The notes beneath the pieces are model-generated. The model saw only the letters and a program-made list of their open reading frames with translations. It searched no databases and was not told where the DNA came from. A stretch of DNA of 51,705 nucleotides from assembly GCF_000485595.1 (NCBI RefSeq), contig NW_014577788.1:77863-129567 (forward strand). The letters run 5' to 3'. Positions within the stretch are counted from its first letter, which is position 1. Each line of letters starts with the position of its first letter. The translations under genes were made by a program, and so were the position numbers. Below, in pieces: positions 44,596 to 51,705 of the stretch. Origin of the DNA: Priapulus caudatus (taxonomy: Eukaryota > Priapulida > Priapulimorpha > Priapulimorphida > Priapulidae).

Positions 44596-45065
44596 AAAAG
44601 GGGGGGGGGGGCACGGGCCGCGATGGTGCCCCATCCTCAAAGGCCGCCGGCCACACCAGCCCATTTTTACAAACGATGCAAGCGATGAAAGCCGATGAAA
44701 AGGTGATGCTAGGTGCTGCGGCGTTCATTTGATAGACGATTTATTTATTTTTATCTGGGTGATCGCTTCCAAATCAACATTCGTTCTTTGATTTTGAACC
44801 CGATTGAGCCGACTCGCGCGCATGAGCCGTATTTAAGGGCGCGCACTACCAGCTCAGGGGCGCGCGGGCCTGCCACGGTGTTCAAAGTTGGGGGGGCCAA
44901 TTGAGAGAATGAAGCGCACGCAATGCGGGCCCGGGCTGGCTTACTCGGGCGCTAAAGCGCCCCGAGCGATGGGAGCCGAGGCGACCGAAGCGGCGCGGTG
45001 GGGCGCTGGCTCGGTCGGGTGGGAGAGGGCATCCGGCAGCGGACCTTTTTCAATTTTGCCCCCCA
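44596..45065 (-). repeat. GC-rich repeat module, inverted copy
   Basis: After a G run, 44638-44725 (AAGGCCGCCGGCC...CATTTTTACAAACGATG) is the reverse complement of 49975-50045 and of the related 46830-46925. The rest has GGGCGCTAAAGCGCCC-type palindromic words. ORFs are compositional. Confidence 0.6.
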
Positions 45066-46429
45066 CTGAAATTGGAGCGATCGGGTGCACATCAAAGCGC
45101 TGTGAAAATTTAAATTTTTTAAATGCATAGGAGAAAACCCGAGGGGAAATATTATAAAAAAATCAAATAAAAAACACCCAACCGGAAATTAACACGCCTT
45201 TTTCTCAGACTATGTCTACATGTACATGTCAACTATAGTGACAGTATCTATTATAATCATGTGGGATCAATATGAATACATGTATAGCGAATTAAAGATA
45301 TATCATATACGTGAAATCTTTTTCAGGGTGGTACAGAATATTTTCCATTTTTTTCTTTCACCTATGCGTAATGAGTCAAAATAACATTGCTGCACATGAT
45401 TAGTTAACATCTTTTATAACATCAGCTCGACTAGGCTTGGTGTGTGGTGAGCTTTTTTATCTTCATGTGTTGCTGATCACACGTTTTGCCCTTTAAAACC
45501 AAGCCTGCCTAGGATATGTACATAAAGAATACTCATCAACCTATTTATTAATTAAAAAAGTATTTAGAGACTAAAGTGCAAGACCCTTTATACAAAAGAA
45601 TAAAAGGCGAACTATATGAAAATATTATACATAAAAACTATCACGCATTAGGCGTTTCTGTACCCCAGTCGTTACTGCCTCGGAAGCTACCCCTCGGGTA
45701 CGGTCCGGTGTATACCGCTCGCTGGGACATTGCGTTACTCTGCGTTGCGGCGTTCAGGCCTCGTTCGCCGTCGCTTGCGCGTACTTAAGCTTGCTCATGC
45801 GTTACAGCGCGGCGTAGTTGCCTAGCCTATATTCAGCTACAATGTGTGCATATGCAGGCCGCTAGCTAGCTTTTATATTGCGGGCCGGCGGGGCCCTCCG
45901 TTCGGTTTTTTCCATTAGTGTTGACGGGCAATTGCCTGCGCAGGGGCCGTGTACAGGGATTTGTGACGAGGCGGGCTGCGTCGTCTAACCGCTAAGCCAA
46001 AGTTGGCCGACCGCACCCGCGAAGGGGGCGGTACTTTTTTTCGTTCGAAATCCTTCTAGTAACCCCCTCAGATGCGTTTTTGCCCGCCTCTCGAGCATAT
46101 AGGGGGCGGTTTCCCGCACTCGCTGAACCCCCCTGCTACCACGCCCCTGCTCGGTGCGCGAAGCGACATGGTGTCTTCCGCAGATCTATCTCTTGTTCGC
46201 GGAGCCAGCGCGACGCTAGCGGGGGAGGGACTGTGGGAGCGGCCGGTGTTCACTGTTCAGCCCTCCCGCACGATCGGAGATTTTGCCACATTATTATTCA
46301 CTAAACCCACTCCCGCGAAGCGACCTTGAAGTCGAAATTCTTGCAAATTTTCAACAAAACTTCTGGCGTCGCGGTTCGTTCGGAATCCCCCGAACCCGCC
46401 CTGGCTCACGGGCCTGCACTCTTTACATA
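45066..46429. other. Mixed repeat debris, no gene seen
   Basis: AT-rich to about 45600, then GC-richer with a GGTACGGTCCGGTGTATACC word at about 45699-45718 related to the hairpin elements at 47760 and 50740. Overlapping ORFs near 46070-46330 on both strands show no motifs. Confidence 0.4.
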
Positions 46430-48005
46430 TGCAAGGTACGGATACTGATATTCGACCCTCGATCGAGCGCTTCCGAAGCACGAGGATCAAGCCGAAGCTC
46501 GCACGCGTCATCTCCTGGCAGTCCAAATACGGTCGGCCTCGTCGCTCGCACTGTCGTGTTCTGACCTATTTAGCTCCCAGTCCAAGGCTAGCAGGAGACT
46601 TCCGTCAAAACTTTGTAACTTTGCAGAATAGGCCAGCATGAAAGGTGGATAAACAATCCTCTTTCGTTCTCTTCCCCCTTCCTCCTCCCTCTTATTCCCT
46701 CCTTTCTTTTCTTGCGATTTCTTTTCGTGATGCATACAACAATACATAGTAGACATATTTTTTCTGCCCAAAGTATAAGTGCGGGGGGCGCCCGGGCGCC
46801 CCCCTTGGCCCCCGCTCACGCGCCGCCCCTGCACCTACATTCCGCTTCATCCGCCTTCATCGCTTCAAATTCTTTTCGCGTTTCGTCACAAGAATCGGCT
46901 GGTGGTGCCGGCCCGCGCCTTAAATCGCGCCTGATTATAATTCACAAATTATATTATTTTTATTAACCAATTATATCCAAAACTTCACAGTCCCGCTCAT
47001 CATAGCTTTGCGTGTGGTGAGTTCGCGCGAGGCTCGTTCAACTAAGTGCTTGCCCCCCTTATCCGGCATCGTCAACCACCGTCGCAAAGATTCACTGCGC
47101 AGCTTGTTATACTGGCGATACGCTCGTGGAGGCACCCGCAGACTCTGATCAGCAATAGTGCCACGTCAGTCCCTTAAGTATACTTCTTCCCTGGTCAGGA
47201 CCCTCCGTCGTGTAGTGGGAAGTTACGTTCCGTTTGTCGTGTATCGAAAACGCTCAGCCTAACCTCCGTCGAGGGGATCAGCCTACTTCAAACTATACCT
47301 TGATCGTGATCCGTACGTGCATTGGAAGTTTGATAGGTAGTGATGATTCTTTGGTACAACCTATCCACCGCTATAAACTAATCTGCCGGAATCTTCCGAG
47401 TGCCCACCTCCCCCCCAGCAGCGATCGGGCCGGCACACGATAAAAGTTGCATACATTCATTTAGTGATGTTAGTCAGCACCCAACTTGTATCTCTTTCAC
47501 TCTATGTTGCGCCCCCATACTTATTATTAGCCTTAGATATTACGCTATTAGCTATTTACGCACTGTATAGTCTAGCCCACTAGCAGTTCAGGTCAAATTT
47601 CTCATTTAAATAAGTTGCATCAGCAATATCATTGAATTGCTACTTACGTACTACCTGACTACTACCTACCCTACTCACTACTAGTACCGAGTTACCTAGT
47701 ACGGGCGAGAGCGTCTTATGGTCCCCCGGGGGTACTGCCGAGCGTACCCTTGGCTACGGCTCCGGTATACCGCGACGTTACCCTGGTAGTGTACCTACTC
47801 TAATTATGCCCGCCGATATCGTACCCTCGCCTACTCCGATAACGAGTGTCTGTAGGGAGTCGCTACGCCTACTCTCATAACCTACCCTAATCTAACTCCT
47901 AGACCGATATCAAATAGTGGACCAGGGTACGATTCCGGTATACCGGATCCGCTACCCAGCGGTACGTTTCCGGCAGTTACCCTGCGGCGGGACATAGACC
48001 CTATG
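46430..48005 (+). repeat. Long direct repeat, copy A
   Basis: Colinear with 49640-50945. Shared landmarks include TATTCGACCCTCGATCGAGC (46448 and 49656), a pyrimidine tract with TTTCTTTTCTTGC, CATATTTTTTCTGCC, a C/G run, GCCGCCCCTGCACCTACAT and CTTCTTCCCTGGTCAGGA, then the final hairpin element. Copy A is about 250 bases longer, mostly through scattered one- and two-base insertions. Confidence 0.85.
47712..48005. mobile_element. Hairpin element with GTACC-rich arms, copy A
   Basis: Starts TCTTATGGTCCCCCGGGGGT and ends with an approximate reverse complement (CGGCGGGACATAGACCCTAT). The arms contain GTACCC and CCGG palindromic words. The core has degenerate CCTAA-like sequence (47882-47900), where copy B carries clear telomeric repeats. 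Confidence 0.6.
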
Positions 48006-48905
48006 CAAGCCAGTACTACCGTAGCACGTAATGTGCAGCGCCGTGAAAAACTGATAATGGGAGGCCTCTTGTCCCCCCCGCCTCCTCCCGGGGCCCTTCC
48101 ACTCCAGAGCCCTTCTTCGCTATGTTCTTCGGTCATAAGCGTCAGTAGGCCATTGGTCCAGGATTTCTGCTCGTAGCAAAGTGACTGACTTCGGATGTGG
48201 GGACGTTTTTTTCATAAGGGGGGGATGGTCTGCAATTGGTTCGCGTGCATGTGCATTCTAAGCGATTATTCTTAATAATACAATGGAATACGGATACTAT
48301 AATTACTAATAGCTGCAGTCTTAAGCAACAAAATATTATAATATGAATAATAATAGCCTGATTGTGATTCGGATCAGCCAGTTTCTTTTCATCACGCAAT
48401 ATTATGTTTTCTTACCGTCGTTTCGATACACTGATGCGTAGTAAATCGGAACAAGTCCGCAAGTCGATTTCAAAGATCAGCGGTCTCTGAAGACCGGCCA
48501 TTATTCCTATAAATTATCATATTTTATTACGCGATCGCTGATTGGTCGGGGATGCCCAGTATTGTCGAATTAGCAGAGGTTTAACAGCATGACCTAGAAA
48601 ATCGAACACAACAAACATGGCGGGTTCGTGCACTTCGCATGGACTTTAGGCTTCGGAATTTGATTATTTTTAGTCTATATTTGATTAAATTTACCATTCA
48701 TTTCATTAGAATAATGTAGAAGGTTAGTAGAGAATAACAAAATAATCAGTTTGGTAAGTTTTTTATTTCCTGTGCGGCGATTATCTAGTCGCCCCGCCGG
48801 ACCAGCTGACACGAGCAAGCAGTCGCCCGGTCGATTTTCTAATCGCCACTGGCGACTGGGCGACCGCTAGTTTCTCACGCTGTAATGGTTTGTTTATATA
48901 CTTTA
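48006..48905. other. Spacer, no gene seen
   Basis: Includes a short inverted repeat at about 48790-48870 (CTAGTCGCCC, CGACTGGGCGACC), possibly a tiny MITE. ORFs at 47882-48136 and 48142-48399 (minus) have no motifs. Confidence 0.4.
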
Positions 48906-48910
48906 TTTTT

Positions 48911-49105
48911 ACCAGTGTGAAAATGAAGATAACCAGTGGAGTGCTCCTGTTGGTGGCAGTGACGTGTGCAAGTTGTGAGATCCAAAATTCTGCACATGTG
49001 AAGGACAAAGTAAATACTTCTGTGAAATATGTGAATTTTGCTTGCGACAATTCCAACACCGTCATGCTGTATATTTACAGCTTGATGTGTATATCTCAAA
49101 ACTGA
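48911..49105 (+). CDS. Candidate signal-peptide ORF
   Basis: A frame whose ATG at 48923 sits in a good context (AAAATGA) and begins MKITSGVLLLVAVTCASC, a typical signal peptide with a hydrophobic core and a small-residue cleavage site. A further 43 residues follow to a TGA, with two more cysteines. A possible donor (AAA|GTAAAT) lies about 29 codons in, so this may be the first exon of a secreted protein. Downstream, a frame at 49261-49536 contains a cysteine-bearing stretch from PDKRCCHLSQ onward, but linkage is unproven. The family is not recognised. Confidence 0.35.
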   Translation, partial: TSVKMKITSGVLLLVAVTCASCEIQNSAHVKDKVNTSVKYVNFACDNSNTVMLYIYSLMCISQN

Positions 49106-49639
49106 TGGAGTTCAGCTGCGTATGATCGCTTATGACATGCGTACTTAGGTCTATTTGAATTACACCCCCCCCCCCTACCTCCTTGGCCCTACCTCATGAT
49201 CATCCATCCATAAACAGCATGCTTTATGAATTTTCCAGAGAGAACTTACTATAGTATAAATTGCGTGTGTGCGCGTGCATTCGTGCCGTGTATATTGTGT
49301 TGTATTTGGTACAGAGCATGTCATGTGCCTTGAAACATAAATCAATGTTGCCTGATAAGAGGTGCTGCCACCTATCACAAACACAATTTCTTGCTTCAGA
49401 TGTGAGGGGGGCCTGCATGCACTTTGGCAGGGCTGTAGTGGCCTCCCAAAATGTGCTACTGCAGAAAAATGTAGGATCACCCAGTAATAATAGCATAAGT
49501 GGCGGTAATATGGTGTGTGCTGGTGTCACGGTCTGAAATTACCCCAGTCCAAAATTACCCCCAGCACCTCGTGCGCATGCGTGACGCATGCGCAGTAGCG
49601 CTGGATAATGAGACGGCCGCGGCCACAGTCTGAGATTAG
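49106..49639. other. Spacer with palindromic GCGCATGCG word
   Basis: Contains a C run at about 49165-49174, the possible exon noted above, and GTGCGCATGCGTGACGCATGCGCAG at 49571-49595, a short inverted repeat. Nothing else is supported. Confidence 0.4.
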
Positions 49640-50685
49640 TCTGGCAGTAGGAGATATTCGACCCTCGATCGAGCCTCCGAAGCACAGGATCAAGCCCCGA
49701 AGTCCGCACGGTATTGGGGTAAATACGGCGCTGTGCATGTCTGTTTGCTATAGAGTAAGGCTAGAGGGACTTCGTCAAACTTTGTAATTTTCCAGTAGGC
49801 AGATGAAAATGTGGATAAACAATCTCTTTCGTTCTTTCCCCCTTCCTCTCCTCCTTATTCCCTCTTTCTTTTCTTGCATTTCTTTCCGATCATACAAAAT
49901 ACATATAGACATATTTTTTCTGCCAAAAAAGTGGGGGGGGCCCGGGCCCCCCCGGCCCCCCGTACGCGCCGCCCCTGCACCTACATCGCTTCATCGCTTC
50001 ATCGCTTCATCGTTTGTAAAATCGGCTGGTGTGCGGCGGCCTTAAATCCGCGCCTGATTATATACAAATTATATATTATTATAACAATTATATACAAATT
50101 CACAGCCGCTCAATTGCGTGTGTGGTTGGGAGGCTGTTCAACAAAGTGCTGCCCCCTATCGGATCGTCAACACGTGCAAATCAGCGCATGTGTTTATGGC
50201 GATACAGCTCAGTGGGCACCACGACTGATCAGCAAAGTGCCACGTCAGCTAAGTTACTTCTTCCCTGGTCAGGATCGTCGTGTAGTGGAAGTACGTTCGT
50301 TCGTTGTATCGAAAACGTCAGCTAACTCGTCGAGGATCGCCTACTTCAACTTACCTGATCGGATCCGTGTGCATGGAAGTTTGATAGGTGTGATGATTTT
50401 ACAACTTCCAGCTAAACTAATCTGCGATCTATCGAGGCCACTGGATCGGGCGGCACACGATAAGAAGTCTGATAATCATAGTGATAGTAGAAATTGTATC
50501 TACTCTAGGTTGGCCCCCATACTTATTATAGCCTAGATATTAGCTATTAGTATTACTGCATGTATGTTAGCACTAGCAGTTATCAAAATTCTCATTAAAT
50601 AAGTTCATAGCAATATCATATTGTACTTACGTACTACTACTACTACTACTACTACTACTAGTACCTAGTACTAGTACGGCTGAGA

Positions 50686-50945
50686 GGGTCTATGTCCCCC
50701 GGGGTACTGCCGGAGCGTACCCTTGGTACGGTCCGGTATACCGGAACGTACCCTGGTAGTGGTACTATCTAATATGCCGGACCGTACCTCGCCTACTCCA
50801 CTAACGAGTCTAGGGAGTCGCCTACGCCTACTCCCTAACCCGAACCCTAACCCTAATCCTAACCCTAACCCTAATCCTAACCCTAACCATATCAAATAGT
50901 GACCAGGGTACGTTCCGGCAGTACCCTGGGGGTCATAGACCCTAT
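50686..50945. mobile_element. Hairpin element with telomeric core, copy B
   Basis: About 260 bp. It begins GGGTCTATGTCCCCCGGGGT and ends with the near-exact reverse complement CCCTGGGGGTCATAGACCC, and an inner arm GTACTGCCGGAGCGTACCC is likewise mirrored. The core holds the interstitial telomere repeat. It is an inverted-repeat element or cruciform of unknown origin. Confidence 0.7.
50832..50888. repeat. Interstitial telomeric repeat (CCCTAA)n
   Basis: About nine units of CCCTAA, with CCCGAA and CCTAAT variants, on the plus strand. This is the animal TTAGGG type. It lies inside a hairpin element rather than at a chromosome end. Confidence 0.85.
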
Positions 50946-51373
50946 GAGCGCAGCTGACTGCATCCCCATTGTAGGATTTGAATACTTGTGTCGTCATAAT
51001 GATGATAATTGGGAGTGACCTCCAATGAAACAGTAAGATGAAGCTGCTGCATTATCGATTCCGATGCTGTCTTCATTCTGTATGTAATGAACTCATTTTG
51101 AGCTCATTCATGACCAAAATATTAATTATACACAAAATTAGGTACAAGTCTTTCTTTACATTGGATTTAACCGTGCATTCACATCACATACATTGCTTTC
51201 AAATCACAGCACAGGGCCGTAGTGGCCGCCACGGCAGCACGGCACTGCCGTTGCACCATTTTGACAAAAAAAAATTGTGCAGGGAACCAAGGAGCAACAT
51301 ATACCAAGGAGATGAAACCCGGGGGGGGGGGGGACTCACCCCACATTATGGTAGGTATGTGCCACTGCGAAGT
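50946..51373. other. No gene seen
   Basis: Mixed sequence with an A run and a G run (51320-51333). ORFs of 125 and 65 codons on opposite strands overlap and show no motifs. Confidence 0.4.
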
Positions 51374-51575
51374 CAAAAATGGGGGGGGGGGGCTCTAAAA
51401 CTAACTCAGACCTGAAAATGGGGGTCTCTGGAAATAATGTTTGTTAAATGTGGTATGCTCTGGAACAGGCTATGTTTGAAAATAGGGGTCTCCGGAACTA
51501 GGATTTCGTTGAAATTCAATGCTATGAAACTGGACACGGTTAAAAGAGGAGGTCTCCGGAACTGTGGGGGGAACA
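51374..51575. repeat. About 65-bp degenerate minisatellite
   Basis: Words of the type AAAATNGGGGTCTCYGGAA recur at about 51415, 51479 and 51540, with a weaker first unit near 51374, giving a period of 62-65 bases. Confidence 0.7.
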
Positions 51576-51663
51576 GTGATTTGCTTTAAAATCTATGCCG
51601 TAGCACTTGAACCAATAATTGTTGTATTATGTAGAGGAGAGAAAAACATGACCCGGAGAGAGA

Positions 51664-51705
51664 TGAACGCACACATACACACACACACACATACACACAC
51701 ACACA
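51664..51705. repeat. (CA)n microsatellite at window end
   Basis: ACACACATACAC repeat running off the right edge of the window. Confidence 0.95.

Larger units (their letters stand above)
49640..50945 (+). repeat. Long direct repeat, copy B
   Basis: Second copy of 46430-48005 in the same orientation. It includes a TCATCGCT minisatellite (49985-50012) and a (TAC)n run (50627-50660) just before the hairpin element. ORFs of up to 241 codons here are not conserved in copy A and are discounted. Confidence 0.85.

Noticed and set aside
49803-50536. A 241-codon plus-strand ORF
   Set aside because: It crosses a G/C run and a minisatellite, is not preserved in the paired repeat copy at 46.6-47.4 kb, and has no recognisable motif.
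50832-50888. A true chromosome end
   Set aside because: The CCCTAA run is only about nine units, lies inside a hairpin element and is followed by ordinary sequence.
1-51705. tRNA, rRNA or other structured RNA genes
   Set aside because: No A-box/B-box pair, rRNA core or other recognisable RNA gene was found by reading; a covariance-model scan would be needed to exclude small ones.

Overview
This window looks like intergenic or heterochromatic nuclear DNA of an animal, most likely a marine invertebrate. The signs are an apurinic-type LINE endonuclease, a BEL/Pao LTR retrotransposon, a Helitron helicase remnant, hAT-like inverted-repeat elements, TTAGGG-type telomeric repeats, abundant microsatellites and plausible GT-AG introns. 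No bacterial, organellar or ordinary housekeeping gene is visible. The species cannot be named from the sequence.

Layout. 1-13707 is a giant imperfect inverted repeat (IR1): arms of about 4.4 kb, inner ends in matching microsatellites, and a loop holding a 948-bp foldback element and weak coding-like stretches. 13708-16296 is a unique spacer ending in (CTAT)n beside a 653-base assembly gap. 16950-27640 is a second inverted repeat (IR2). Its loop holds a 3.2-kb element with long terminal inverted repeats (TIRs). That element encodes a protein with the acidic-residue layout of the FEN1/XPG nuclease superfamily plus a Cys-rich C-terminal tail. A second, indel-riddled copy of it lies at 29041-32705. 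33361-40003 is a BEL/Pao element on the minus strand with a 5-bp target duplication. Its pol is deleted after the start of reverse transcriptase, and one LTR is interrupted by a LINE endonuclease fragment and by a palindromic hAT-like element. 41710-42015 is a Helitron PIF1 helicase fossil. 42430-51705 is a mosaic of GC-rich repeats, including a direct duplication of about 1.4 kb, small hairpin elements (one carrying telomeric CCCTAA repeats) and microsatellites.

How it fits together. Almost everything recognisable is mobile or repetitive, and the recurring theme is palindromes nested at every scale (13.7, 10.7, 3.2-3.7, 1.1, 0.95, 0.54 and 0.26 kb). The best candidate for an undescribed system is the TIR element with the FEN1/XPG-like protein. 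The best candidate host-type gene is a small two-exon gene at 27585-27980 at the outer edge of IR2. Several paired copies differ by very many one-base indels, so unpolished or fold-back long-read sequence must be excluded before any biological reading of those copies.
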